A DNA stretch of 64,000 bases from Acidobacteriota bacterium (GTDB taxonomy: Bacteria > Acidobacteriota > Blastocatellia > Pyrinomonadales > Pyrinomonadaceae): contig JAIVJZ010000001.1 of assembly GCA_020199775.1 (NCBI GenBank), forward strand, positions 62,001 to 126,000, given 5' to 3'. The notes under the pieces were generated by a model. That model was not told the origin of the DNA. It searched no databases and saw only the letters and a program-made list of their open reading frames with translations. Position 1 is the first letter of the stretch. Each line of letters begins with the position of its first letter. The translations under genes were made by a program, and so were the position numbers. This document shows, piece after piece, positions 17,376-28,309 of the stretch.

Positions 17376-18960
17376 CGCCGCCCGCGCGCCCCGCGCCGCC
17401 GCCCCGGCGCGCGACCGGGGCGGCGAACGCGCGTTCCATCTCCTGCGGCGCGCGTGGCGGTGGTGGCTCCCGCCCGCGACCCTCGCGCTCCTTCTCGCCA
17501 TCCTTTTCAGAGACCCGTTCGCCGGAGACTGGGACGCCCTCGACTACACGGTCAACGCCGTGCGCGGTCAGCCGTCCTCGATGCTCTTCGGGCGGATGCT
17601 TTTCATCTTCACGAACCACGCGGCCTATCGCGTCGCGCGCGGCCTCTTCGGATTGCAGACGGAGCACGCCTACCTGCTCTTCAAGTACATGGTTATCGCG
17701 CAGACGCCGTTCGCCGTCGCCGCCTGCTGGACGCTCGCGCGCGAGTTGACGGGGTCGCTCAGGGCGGCGACCGTCGCGGCGTTCATGCTCGCGCTCTCGC
17801 CTTTCTTCATCGTCTACAGCGGGCAGGCGATGACGGAGACGCCTTCGCTGCTGCTGGTCTCGGCCGCGCTCGCGATGCACCTGCGCGGCGTGCGCGCGCG
17901 CAAAATTTGGCAGGTGATGTTGGGCGCGGCGTTGCTCGGCCTGTGCGTCAACGTGCGCGAGCCGGTCGGGTTCTTCGGCCTGTGGCTTGTCCTCGCGCCC
18001 ACGTGCTACGGGTGGAAACTCAAGCGGCGCGAACTGCTTTTGACCGCGGCATCCTCGGCGATCTTTTTAGTCTGCGCGCTCGCGCCGTTCGCCGTCTGGT
18101 GGCTGGCCGACGTGGGCGGCTACCGGCAGGCGTGGTACGGGTGGGTCGCTTCGATGCGCGCGGAGTCGGCGTTGCACCCGGTCAGACTCCGCAACCTCGT
18201 GCCGTTCAGCCAACTCTTCCTGATCGCCGCGCCGGTGACGGTCGTCCTGCTGCCCTTCGCGCTCCGGCGCGAGTGGCGCGCGCGCGGGTGGACGCCGCTC
18301 CTCGCGATGGCGCTCGTCGGCCTCTTCTGCAACCTCGTGCTGCTGGCGAACTACAGCACCGTCATCAACGCGCGCTACCAGTTGACCGGGCTGCCCGGCC
18401 TCGTCCCGCTCTGCGCCGCCTACCTCGTCGAACGCTGGACGACGCGCGGCCGCTCACGGCGCGGCTTCGTCTACGCCTGCGCGACGGTGATCGCCGTCTC
18501 CGTGCTCATCGGCTCGCTCGTCTACGGGTTCACGCGGCAGACGATTGCGAATCACGGGATGACGAAAGAATATCGCGCGCGGCTCGCGCGTCTGCCGCCG
18601 GACGCGGTCGTGATGGCGGGCGGGCAGACCGTCTCGGTGAACTATTATCGCGGCCTCGGTTTCGGCCGTTGGGACGTGATCGGCACGGGCGGCGGCTGGC
18701 CCGGCGCGCGGCTCACGCACCAGATCGAATGGCACTTACAACAAGGTCACCGCGTCTTCGTGGACGTTGACCCGCGCCTCTGGTCGATGGACACTTGGCA
18801 CGAAGCGGAGACGCGCGCGCTCGCCGACTTGCCCGCGCGCTTCGGTTTCCGCCACCACGCCGCGACGTTCTACGAACTTCGCCCGCCCGGCGACGAGACG
18901 GCCGACGACGATCCGAACCTGTGTATCTTACTGAACAAGCCCAGATCGAGATTCAAGTAA
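17281..18960 (+). CDS. Polytopic membrane glycosyltransferase-like protein (GT39/ArnT type)
   Basis: The 559-residue protein has about ten hydrophobic segments and the early luminal motif RDPFAGDWDALDYT, with acidic residues where protein-O-mannosyltransferases and ArnT carry their catalytic Asp. AYLLFKYMVIAQ, SPFFIVYSGQAMTETP and NARYQLTGLPGLVPLCAAYLVE also fit GT-C enzymes of this group, which transfer sugars from polyprenyl phosphates. The first possible start is TTG at 17281, just after an in-frame stop, which makes a 95-base overlap with the upstream kinase gene. The resulting N-terminus is Ala/Thr-rich and may not all be translated. The stop codon sits at the edge of a heptamer element. 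Acceptor unknown. Confidence 0.75.
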   Translation: MTLSRPKTAAAAVVAAPATATAGHADASTAADAARAPRAAAPARDRGGERAFHLLRRAWRWWLPPATLALLLAILFRDPFAGDWDALDYTVNAVRGQPSSMLFGRMLFIFTNHAAYRVARGLFGLQTEHAYLLFKYMVIAQTPFAVAACWTLARELTGSLRAATVAAFMLALSPFFIVYSGQAMTETPSLLLVSAALAMHLRGVRARKIWQVMLGAALLGLCVNVREPVGFFGLWLVLAPTCYGWKLKRRELLLTAASSAIFLVCALAPFAVWWLADVGGYRQAWYGWVASMRAESALHPVRLRNLVPFSQLFLIAAPVTVVLLPFALRREWRARGWTPLLAMALVGLFCNLVLLANYSTVINARYQLTGLPGLVPLCAAYLVERWTTRGRSRRGFVYACATVIAVSVLIGSLVYGFTRQTIANHGMTKEYRARLARLPPDAVVMAGGQTVSVNYYRGLGFGRWDVIGTGGGWPGARLTHQIEWHLQQGHRVFVDVDPRLWSMDTWHEAETRALADLPARFGFRHHAATFYELRPPGDETADDDPNLCILLNKPRSRFK

Positions 18961-19036
18961 ACGACGAACGCCGAACGACGAATGAAAGCGTAAACTCCCC
19001 TGAGTGGTTTTCTGCTTCCGCGTTCCGCGTTCCGCG
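18959..19036. repeat. Heptamer repeat element with non-matching arms (CGACGAA / TTCCGCG)
   Basis: The left arm (18959-18984) consists of CGACGAA/CGCCGAA units; the right arm (19016-19036) of three TTCCGCG units, so the arms are related but not exact complements. The centre starts AAAGCG and ends GGTTTTCTGC, like the core of other CGATGAA-type members. It lies between the membrane-protein stop codon and lolC/E. Confidence 0.75.
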
Positions 19037-19060
19037 CCCATCGTTTATCATCGCTTCCTG

Positions 19061-20500
19061 ATGCCTTACGAACTCTTTCTCGCCCTGCGATACCTCCAAC
19101 GCTCGAAGCGGAGCGGGCGGCGCGCGAGTGCGCGCGTGACCGCGCTGGCGGGCGTTGCGGGCATCGCCTGCGGCGTCGGGTCGCTCATCTTCGCGCTCGC
19201 GCTCTCGAACGGTTTTCGAGACGAGATGCGCGACAAAATCCTCGGCGGCACGGCGCACATCACGCTCACGCGCGCCGACGGCAAATTCATCGCAGACCCG
19301 CAGGGCGTCATCACGCGCCTGCGCGCCGTCGCAGGCGTCACGGACGCCGCGCCGACCACCTACACCGGCGCGCTCCTGAGCGGCTCGGACGGCGCGGCCT
19401 ACACCATCATGCGCGGCGTCGAGAGGACATCCACGCGCAGTCTCGCGGAGATTCGCCGCACGCTGACCGAAGGCGCGCTCGAACCCCTGTTCGCCGAAGC
19501 GCGGGAAGACGACCCGCACAAACGCGAGGGCGTCGCGGCGAAGCGCGGCGAGGGCGCGGCGACGAAAGAAGCGGGCGCGGCGAAAGAAGCGGGCGCGGCG
19601 AAAGACGTTGAAGCGGGTGACGCATCGGAAGCGAGCGACACACCGGAAGCGGGCGGCACGTTGTTCGGCGCGCTCGGAGACGTGTTTGACGAACCGCCCG
19701 CCGCGATCATCGTCGGCGTGGAACTGGGCGCACGCACGGGGCTGCGGCGCGTCGGCGACGAGGGCTGGATCGTGACGGGCGAGCAGACGCCGGAGTCGCC
19801 CGGCCTGCAACCGCGCTCGCGCCGCGTGCGCGTGGCGGGCGTCTTTCGTTCCGGCCTCTACGAGTACGATTCGTCTTGGGTTTACGTCTCGCTCGCGGAC
19901 GCGATGACGCTCGAAGGCGGGGCGCAGGCTTCCGGCGGCGCGAGTCTCATCAGCATCGAGACGACCGACATCTACCACACGGCGGAGACGGCGGCGCGCA
20001 TCGCCGCGTCGCTCGGCGCGAACTTCAAGACCATCGACTGGCAGGAGGCGAACGCGCCCCTCTTCGCCGCGCTCCAACTCGAACGCCGCACCGTCGCGCT
20101 CATCATCGCGCTCATCATGTTCGTCGCCGCGCTCAACATCACGACGACGCTTGCGCTCGTCGTCGTCGAACGCCGCGCGGACATCGCCATCCTCGGCGCG
20201 ATGGGCGCGCGCGCGCAGAGCATCATGCTCGTCTTCGTCTGCGAGGGCGCGATCATCGGCGCGACAGGCGCGGGGCTCGGCGTCCTGCTCGGCCTCGCCG
20301 CCTGCTTCCTCGGCGACCGCTACAAACTCGTCTCGCTGCCCGCGGACGTTTACTCGCTCAGCGCGATTCCCTTCCACCCCCACGCGCGCGACGTGGCGCT
20401 GGCCGCCCTCGCCGCCTTCGTCGTCAGCCTGCTCGCGACGATCTACCCGGCGCGCGCCGCGGCGCGACTCAAACCGGCGGAGGCTCTGCGGTACGAATAG
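19061..20500 (+). CDS. Lipoprotein-releasing ABC transporter permease (LolC/LolE family)
   Basis: The 479-residue protein, started at the ATG at 19061, has the MacB/LolC layout. There is one N-terminal membrane segment (about 28-50, after MPYELFLALRYL), a large periplasmic domain, and three C-terminal membrane segments with the FtsX-type sequence ALNITTTLALVVVERRADIAILGAMGA. It ends in PARAAARLKPAEALRYE. With LolD it extracts lipoproteins from the inner membrane. The periplasmic domain contains a low-complexity Ala/Glu/Lys insertion (about residues 150-200) with an exact 18-bp DNA repeat. Only one permease gene is here, so a LolCE homodimer (LolF-like) arrangement is possible. The ATPase gene follows after a heptamer element. 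Confidence 0.88.
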   Translation: MPYELFLALRYLQRSKRSGRRASARVTALAGVAGIACGVGSLIFALALSNGFRDEMRDKILGGTAHITLTRADGKFIADPQGVITRLRAVAGVTDAAPTTYTGALLSGSDGAAYTIMRGVERTSTRSLAEIRRTLTEGALEPLFAEAREDDPHKREGVAAKRGEGAATKEAGAAKEAGAAKDVEAGDASEASDTPEAGGTLFGALGDVFDEPPAAIIVGVELGARTGLRRVGDEGWIVTGEQTPESPGLQPRSRRVRVAGVFRSGLYEYDSSWVYVSLADAMTLEGGAQASGGASLISIETTDIYHTAETAARIAASLGANFKTIDWQEANAPLFAALQLERRTVALIIALIMFVAALNITTTLALVVVERRADIAILGAMGARAQSIMLVFVCEGAIIGATGAGLGVLLGLAACFLGDRYKLVSLPADVYSLSAIPFHPHARDVALAALAAFVVSLLATIYPARAAARLKPAEALRYE

Positions 20501-20512
20501 TTTTCAGGGAAA

Positions 20513-20660
20513 AGGTTTCAAGTTTCAGGTTTCAAGTTTCAGGTCTGAAAGTTCTTCGACTCGAAAGTTGGAACTCGAAACCGAACCTCGCAGTCTTGAA
20601 ACCTGAAACCTGAAACTTGAAACCTGAAACTTGAAACTTGAAACTTGAAACCTGAAACTT
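20513..20660. repeat. Two-armed heptamer repeat element, GTTTCAA type
   Basis: The left arm (20513-20546) has four to five GTTTCAA/GTTTCAG units and the right arm (20594-20660) nine reverse-complement units, the longest arm in the window. The spacer contains CTGAAAGTTCTTCG, also found in the element at 30355. The right arm runs into the lolD start region. Confidence 0.9.
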
Positions 20661-21334
20661 TTTTGCAAGTGCGCGAACTGCGGAAAGCTTACGCGTCGCC
20701 GTCGGGCGCGACGTTGGAGGTGTTACGCGGGGTGTCGTTCGCGCTCGCGGCGGGGGAGATGCTGGCCGTGTCGGGCGCGTCGGGCGCGGGCAAGTCCACG
20801 CTGCTGCACTTGCTCGGCGGGTTGGACGCGGCGGACGGCGGGAGCGTGCGCCTCGGCGAGATCGAGTTGACGCTCCTGCACGGCGCGGAACTGGCGCGCG
20901 CGCGCAACGAGCAGATCGGTTTCGTCTTTCAATTTCATCACCTGCTGCCGGACTTGAGCGCGCTTGAGAACGTCGCCCTCCCGCTTCTGGTCGCGCGGCG
21001 CAAACCGCGTGAGGCGCGCGCGGCGGCGAGCGCGATGCTCGCGGCCGTCGGTCTGAGTGAGCGCGCGTCGCATCGCCCCGGCGAACTTTCGGGCGGCGAA
21101 CAGCAGCGCGCCGCCATCGCCCGCGCCCTCGTCCACGAACCGCGACTCGTGCTGGCCGACGAGCCGACCGGCAATCTCGACGCACGCACCGGCGCGGGCA
21201 TCGCCGCGCTCCTCTCCACGCTCGCACGCACGCGCGGCGCGGCCATCGTCGTCGCCACGCACAACGAACAACTCGCCGACGCCTGCGACCGCACGCTCGC
21301 GCTCGAAGACGGACGGCTACGGCGCGAGAACTGA
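20645..21334 (+). CDS. lolD: Lipoprotein-releasing system ATP-binding protein
   Basis: This 229-residue ABC ATPase energises lipoprotein release with the preceding permease. Walker A is GASGAGKST, the Q-loop lies in IGFVFQFHHLLPDLSALENV, the signature is LSGGEQQR, Walker B is LVLADEPTGNLD, and the switch His is in ATHNEQ. These fit the LolD/MacB/FtsE class. No ATG is available. The first in-frame start is TTG at 20645, which lies inside the right arm of the heptamer element; TTG at 20663 or GTG at 20669 just after the arm are alternatives and would remove the repeat-encoded MKPETF. The gene is co-directional with lolC/E, 144 bases after its stop. Confidence 0.93.
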   Translation: MKPETFLQVRELRKAYASPSGATLEVLRGVSFALAAGEMLAVSGASGAGKSTLLHLLGGLDAADGGSVRLGEIELTLLHGAELARARNEQIGFVFQFHHLLPDLSALENVALPLLVARRKPREARAAASAMLAAVGLSERASHRPGELSGGEQQRAAIARALVHEPRLVLADEPTGNLDARTGAGIAALLSTLARTRGAAIVVATHNEQLADACDRTLALEDGRLRREN

Positions 21335-21488
21335 AACCGCCTGTTAACCCCGACCGGCGGCTCCAAATCATCTATCTTTTTCTCGCCCGCGCGTGCTATA
21401 AAAATTAACGGGCAGTTGGTTGAACCGCCCGCCCGCCCCAATCTCACCTGATAGATTTTTCACACGCAAATTTGAGGAGTAGGAATCC

Positions 21489-22142
21489 GTGAACAAGAAA
21501 ATATTACGCGGCATGATGCTGCTCGTGTCCGCGTGCGCGCTGGTGGCGGCGTCGGCGGTGGCGGCGCAGCAGCAACAACCCGCAAGGGCGCGGCGGGGCG
21601 GGCTGGATAATTTGTCTCTGCCGTCAACGACGGCGCGCGTGGCGTCGTCCTCGGACGGCGCGAGCGCGTGGCAGACGTTTGCGCCGGAAGGGGCGGGCTT
21701 CTCCGTCTCGCTGCCGGGGCTGCCGGAAGAGCGGGCGCGGGCTGGACGCGCGGGCGGTCAGTCGGCCGCGCAGTTTCGCAATTACCAACTCACTGCCGGG
21801 GGCTTGAAGTATGAAATAGGGCGCACGGGGCAACTGCCCGAACGGTTCGTGTCGCAACCCGGCTACATGGAGAGATTTTTCGCGGGCGCGTCGCAAAGCA
21901 TCAACGCTGCGCTGGCGCAGGAGAATCAGCAGATCAGATACAAACTCGTCTCCGAACAGGCCATCTCGCTCGACGGCTACGAGGGGCGCGAGTATGAATT
22001 TGAAGCCGAAGGGCAGCGCGCCGTCGCGCGTCTCTTCTTCATCGAACGCCGCATCTACGGCCTCAGCGTGGTCGGCCCGAAAAGCGAGATGACGCCGGAG
22101 CACGTCGAACGGTTTCTCAACTCGTTTGCGCTGGAGCAGTGA
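21489..22142 (+). CDS. Exported protein of unknown function
   Basis: The 217-residue product has a clear signal peptide (MNKKILRGMMLLVSACALVA, cleavage likely after AVAAQ), then a Gln/Ala/Arg-rich linker, then a compact domain. That domain starts WQTFAPEGAGFSVSLPGLPEE and continues LKYEIGRTGQLPERF to EGREYEFEAEGQRAVARLFF. This resembles the PsbP/DUF1795-like secreted proteins that share a W..F.p.gagFsv.lP opening. Function is not known. AGGAGTAGG stands upstream of the GTG start. A TATAAA hexamer near 21395 could be its -10 box. It lies between lolD and clpC, separated from clpC by a degenerate repeat element. Confidence 0.75.
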   Translation: MNKKILRGMMLLVSACALVAASAVAAQQQQPARARRGGLDNLSLPSTTARVASSSDGASAWQTFAPEGAGFSVSLPGLPEERARAGRAGGQSAAQFRNYQLTAGGLKYEIGRTGQLPERFVSQPGYMERFFAGASQSINAALAQENQQIRYKLVSEQAISLDGYEGREYEFEAEGQRAVARLFFIERRIYGLSVVGPKSEMTPEHVERFLNSFALEQ

Positions 22143-22144
22143 AA

Positions 22145-22268
22145 TCAAGGGGAAAAGGGCGAGGGAAACGGCGAAAGGTAAATCGCTCGCCGTCCGGGTT
22201 CCACCTTCCTTTACCCTTCCCCGCAACCCATTCCCCGCAACCCGGTTTTCCTTTCTCTTCTGCCTTTC
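22145..22268. repeat. Degenerate two-armed heptamer element, GGGAAAA type
   Basis: The left arm (22145-22181) is built on GGGGAAA-like units that have diverged; the right arm (22205-22268) is pyrimidine-rich with CTTTCCC/CCCGCAA units. The period is less regular than in its relatives at 24776 and 29488, so it looks like an older copy. A TATAAT hexamer follows 13 bases after it. Confidence 0.65.
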
Positions 22269-22280
22269 GCCGCATTAGGT

Positions 22281-22286
22281 TATAAT
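22281..22286 (+). promoter_or_regulatory. Possible -10 box upstream of clpC
   Basis: A perfect TATAAT followed by GCGCGC lies about 94 bases before the clpC ATG. No good -35 box is visible 16-18 bases upstream. The same TATAATGCGCGC string occurs after the element in front of bamA. Confidence 0.4.
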
Positions 22287-22379
22287 GCGCGCGGGCAGAC
22301 GTGAGGAGTTTTTTATCTCTGCTTCTCGTCCGACGCCACACCAAAAAGTTTTCATCAGCGACTTCAGCAAATCGTTTTT

Positions 22380-24773
<2,394 letters not shown>

Positions 24774-24775
24774 TA

Positions 24776-24880
24776 CAAGGGGAAAAGGGGAAAGGTTAAA
24801 GGGAAAAGGGGAAAAGCAAGCTCCCGGTTTCGGGAACTTGTACCCTTGCCCTTTGCCCTTTCTCCTTTTCCCCTTGTATA
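24776..24880. repeat. Two-armed heptamer repeat element, GGGAAAA type
   Basis: The left arm (24776-24816) has five to six units of GGGAAAA/GGGGAAA/GGTTAAA. The right arm (24841-24880) is the pyrimidine counterpart. The centre has its own small hairpin, TCCCG-GTTT-CGGGA, flanked by AAGCAAG and ACTTGT. It lies between clpC and bamA. Confidence 0.9.
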
Positions 24881-24882
24881 AT
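24853..24882 (+). promoter_or_regulatory. Promoter-like sequence at the end of the repeat element, upstream of bamA
   Basis: TTGCCC (24853-24858), an 18-base spacer and a perfect TATAAT (24877-24882) are formed by the right arm and its edge. It would give a leader of about 180 bases for bamA. A second weak candidate starts with TTGACT near 24955. Prediction by eye only. Confidence 0.45.
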
Positions 24883-25067
24883 GCGCGCCTTTGCTCGACC
24901 TGACGGCTGGCAACTGGGGGCGGCGGACGTGAATCCAAGCCTCCGAACTCATTCTTGACTGTACCCCGTTTCGTGTCTTTGATACATGCCGCCGGCGGGT
25001 ACACGAAAAAAAGGATTCGGTTTCCTACTTCCCAAAGTATTTTTCTGCTTTGAGGCAAAAAGCAATT

Positions 25068-28000
25068 ATGCGAATCAACGCGCCCCTGCGGCGCTTTCTG
25101 CTGGCCGCGCTGATGATCGGCCAAACGGCGCTGCTGCACGCCGCGCTCCCTAGGGTAGCGCGCGCGCAGGAGCCGCAAGCCACGCCGCCCGCCGCCACCG
25201 CCGGGCAACGCCTCGTCGAGAGCGTGGACATTCAGGGCAACCGCCGCAACCGCGACGAGGATTTGCTCTATTACGTGACGACCCGGCCGAACGACCCGTT
25301 CAACCCCGATCAGGTGTCGCGCGACCTGAAAGCCCTCAACGATCTCAACTTCTTCGACAAGACGAAATCACGCGTCCTGACGATTGAAGGCGCGCGCGGC
25401 GGCATCGACGTGATCTTCGAGGTCGAGGAGTTGCCCGTTATCCGCGACTTGCAGTTCACCGGGCTGTCGAGCATCAGCGAGTCGGACGTGCTCAAGGCGT
25501 TCCGCGAGCGGCGCATCGGCGTCCAGAAAGAGAACCTACTCGACCCGGTCAAGATCAACAACGCCACGCGCGTCATCAAGGAACTGCTCGCCGCCTCCGG
25601 CCACCCGAACGCGACCGTGGACGCCGACATCGAGGAAGTTTCCGCCACCTCGTCGGCCGTCACCTTCAAAATCGACGAGGGCGACCGCGTGCGCGTCGTC
25701 GAGATCGAGTTCGAGGGCAACAAGAATTTCAAGGACGGCGAATTGCGCGGCGCGATGAAGTACGTCAAAGAGGCGAACCTGATCACGCGCTTCAAGAGCC
25801 AGGACATTCTCGACCGCGAAAAACTGGACGTTGACCTGCGCCTGCTCCGCAACTACATGGCGGGCAAAGGCTACTTGCAGGCGCGACCCGGCGAGCCGCG
25901 CATCGAAGGCTTGGGGCGTCGTCGCACCGGCTTCCCGATCATCCCGCTGCCGCTTCTCTCCTCGACGGACGAAGCCCTGCGCATCACGATCCCGATCATC
26001 GAAGGCAAGGTCTACCGCCTCGGCGAACTCAAGATCGAAGGCAACTCGATCTTCGACGAGAAGGTGATCCGCGCCGTCATCGGTTTGCAAAAAGGCGACG
26101 TGGCGAGCGGCGAGCGCATTTACAAGGGGCTCATCGAAGACCTCAAAAAACTCTACGGCAACAACGGCTTCATCCAGTACACGGCCGAGCCGGAGCCGAC
26201 CTACAAGGATAATCCCGCGAACCCCAACGAGGGCATCGCCGACTACACGATCACGATTGACGAGGGCAAGCAGTTCACGCTGCGCCGCCTTGAGTTCACC
26301 GGCAACACGTTCACGCGCGACAACGTTTTGCGCCGCGAGTTCGTCCTCAACGAGGGCGACATCTACAACCAGTCTTACGTCGAATACTCCGTCCTGCGTC
26401 TCAACCAACTCGGCTTCTTCGACCCGGTTGACAAGGACAAGGATGTGGACTTCCGCCAGAACGAGGAAGAGGGTCTGGTGGACGTGAACGTCAAAGTGCA
26501 GGAGCGCGGCCGCCAGCAAATCTCTTTCAACGGCGGCCTGTCCGGCATCGGCGGCTCGTTCTTCGGCCTCGACTATTCGACCAACAACCTGTTAGGGCGC
26601 GGCGAGAGCCTGTCGCTCAACTTCGCGGCGGGCAACCGCCAGCAGTCGTTCGTCTTCTCGTTCACCGAGCCGCAGATTCGCAACCGCCCGATCTCGGCCG
26701 GGTTCTCGCTCTTCGTGCAGTCCCTGAAATTCTTCGGCGAGGGCACGTTCCTGTCGCAGAACTCGAACGCGCTGCAAGGGCTGTCGGGGTCGGAGTTGGA
26801 CTTCCTCAACACGGGCGACGAGAATTTGTTCACGCAGCGCACGGCGGGCGCGAGTTTCTTCGCCACCGCGCCGCTCTCCGAGTTTTACAAGAAACGCCCG
26901 TTCACGCTCTCGACGCGCATCGGCCTCTCTTACGCCCTCTCGCAGACGAGCGTGAAAGACCCGGAGGTCAACACCGATCCGTCCAACCCGCAAAACGCCA
27001 TCCCGATCATCTACCGGCAGCCGAACATCCTGACCAGCCGCATCACGCCGAGCGTCGTCTACGACTCGCGCGACGTGCGCGGCGTCGATGCCATCGGCGG
27101 CAAACAGATCGCGATGCAGTTGGCCTTTGCCGGCCTCGGCGGCGACGTGCGCACGTACCAGCCGAGCCTGACCTACCAGCATTTCATCCCGGTCAGGAAC
27201 AAGCGTTCGAACAACCCGCACGTCTTCGGCTTCCGCATCCTCGCCGGTCACGTCGGCTCTTTCGCGACGACCGCCAAGATTCGGGAGGCGCAGACCACCT
27301 CGCTCTCGTTCATTCAGGGCGTGCCCGTCTACGAGCGTTTCTTCCTCGGCGACGAGTTCACGATCCGCGGCTACAACGTGCGCTCGATCAGTCCCATCGT
27401 GCCGATTGACCAATTCGTCTCTTCGCGCAACGTCGTGCTCGCGACAAATGCGACGGGCGACGCCGTGGCCGTCAATAGCGCGAGCCTGCAAGCGCTCGCG
27501 CAGGAACTCGGCACTTTCACCGGCGCGGGCGGGGCGAACAGCCGGTTCCTCACACGCGGTTTTCAGGCGACCGGCGCGGACACGCAACTGCTCGGCAACT
27601 TCGAGTATCGCATTCCGCTCTTCGGGCCGGTGAGTTTGGCCGGGTTCGCCGACATCGGCTCGGCGTTCAACCTGCGCAAGGGAAGCGATCAAATTTTCTC
27701 GTCCAACTTTCAGGCGGACAGCCCTTTTCTCAACACGCTCGGCTTCATTCAGTGCCCGGGCAGCCCTCTCGGCATCGCGCCCGCAAACCTGTCGACTCTG
27801 GCCGCGTGCCGCCCCGACTCTGAACTCGCGCTCTCAAACGGCTTCAGCCTCGTCGTGCGCGATAACCGCCTCGTCACGCGCGAGGAGTTGAGCAACGCCA
27901 CGCGCTTCGGCCCGACAGACCCGATCACCGGACTCCCCTTCGGCTTCCAATCGGTGTTCCTGCGCGGCGAGGCGCAGACCAACACGGCCGTGCGCCTGTC

Positions 28001-28205
28001 GCAGGCGGTCTTCAACAAGATCAGTGATTTTCGTTCGAGCGTCGGCCTCGAAGTGCGCGTGCAGTTGCCGGTCGTCAACGTGCCGCTCAGACTCATCGGA
28101 TTCTACAACCCGAACGCGCGCCGCGGCCCCAGCGAGCAGATTCCCGGCGCGTTTTTTCGGGAAGAAAAAATGGGTTATCGTTTCAGCATCGGGCGGACTT
28201 TTTAA
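25068..28205 (+). CDS. bamA: Outer-membrane protein assembly factor BamA
   Basis: The 1045-residue Omp85 protein inserts beta-barrel proteins in the outer membrane. After a signal peptide (cleavage near ARAQ) come five POTRA domains (about residues 45-470, each with the pattern VESVDIQGNRRNRDEDL or LRRLEFTGNTFTRDNVLRREF). A C-terminal 16-strand barrel follows with the conserved loop-6 motif EFTIRGY and a terminal Phe (FSIGRTF). It is about 200 residues longer than the E. coli protein, with the extra length in barrel loops, for example around ANSRFLTRGFQATGADTQL and a Cys-containing loop. It heads the skp-fabZ-lpxA-lpxI series. The ATG at 25068 precedes the signal peptide; only a weak TGAGG is upstream. 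Confidence 0.95.
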   Translation: MRINAPLRRFLLAALMIGQTALLHAALPRVARAQEPQATPPAATAGQRLVESVDIQGNRRNRDEDLLYYVTTRPNDPFNPDQVSRDLKALNDLNFFDKTKSRVLTIEGARGGIDVIFEVEELPVIRDLQFTGLSSISESDVLKAFRERRIGVQKENLLDPVKINNATRVIKELLAASGHPNATVDADIEEVSATSSAVTFKIDEGDRVRVVEIEFEGNKNFKDGELRGAMKYVKEANLITRFKSQDILDREKLDVDLRLLRNYMAGKGYLQARPGEPRIEGLGRRRTGFPIIPLPLLSSTDEALRITIPIIEGKVYRLGELKIEGNSIFDEKVIRAVIGLQKGDVASGERIYKGLIEDLKKLYGNNGFIQYTAEPEPTYKDNPANPNEGIADYTITIDEGKQFTLRRLEFTGNTFTRDNVLRREFVLNEGDIYNQSYVEYSVLRLNQLGFFDPVDKDKDVDFRQNEEEGLVDVNVKVQERGRQQISFNGGLSGIGGSFFGLDYSTNNLLGRGESLSLNFAAGNRQQSFVFSFTEPQIRNRPISAGFSLFVQSLKFFGEGTFLSQNSNALQGLSGSELDFLNTGDENLFTQRTAGASFFATAPLSEFYKKRPFTLSTRIGLSYALSQTSVKDPEVNTDPSNPQNAIPIIYRQPNILTSRITPSVVYDSRDVRGVDAIGGKQIAMQLAFAGLGGDVRTYQPSLTYQHFIPVRNKRSNNPHVFGFRILAGHVGSFATTAKIREAQTTSLSFIQGVPVYERFFLGDEFTIRGYNVRSISPIVPIDQFVSSRNVVLATNATGDAVAVNSASLQALAQELGTFTGAGGANSRFLTRGFQATGADTQLLGNFEYRIPLFGPVSLAGFADIGSAFNLRKGSDQIFSSNFQADSPFLNTLGFIQCPGSPLGIAPANLSTLAACRPDSELALSNGFSLVVRDNRLVTREELSNATRFGPTDPITGLPFGFQSVFLRGEAQTNTAVRLSQAVFNKISDFRSSVGLEVRVQLPVVNVPLRLIGFYNPNARRGPSEQIPGAFFREEKMGYRFSIGRTF

Positions 28206-28309
28206 CCGTCTATTGATAAACTGTTAAGGCTGGCGCAACCTACGGCGAGCGAAAAGCACCTAAACGTGCGCCACCCATTTCAACTGTAAGGAGCAGTACA
28301 AGAAAGACA

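Noticed and set aside
18953..20383. 476-codon minus-strand frame opposite lolC/E
   Set aside because: Asp/Arg/Ala-rich antisense shadow with no recognisable domain.
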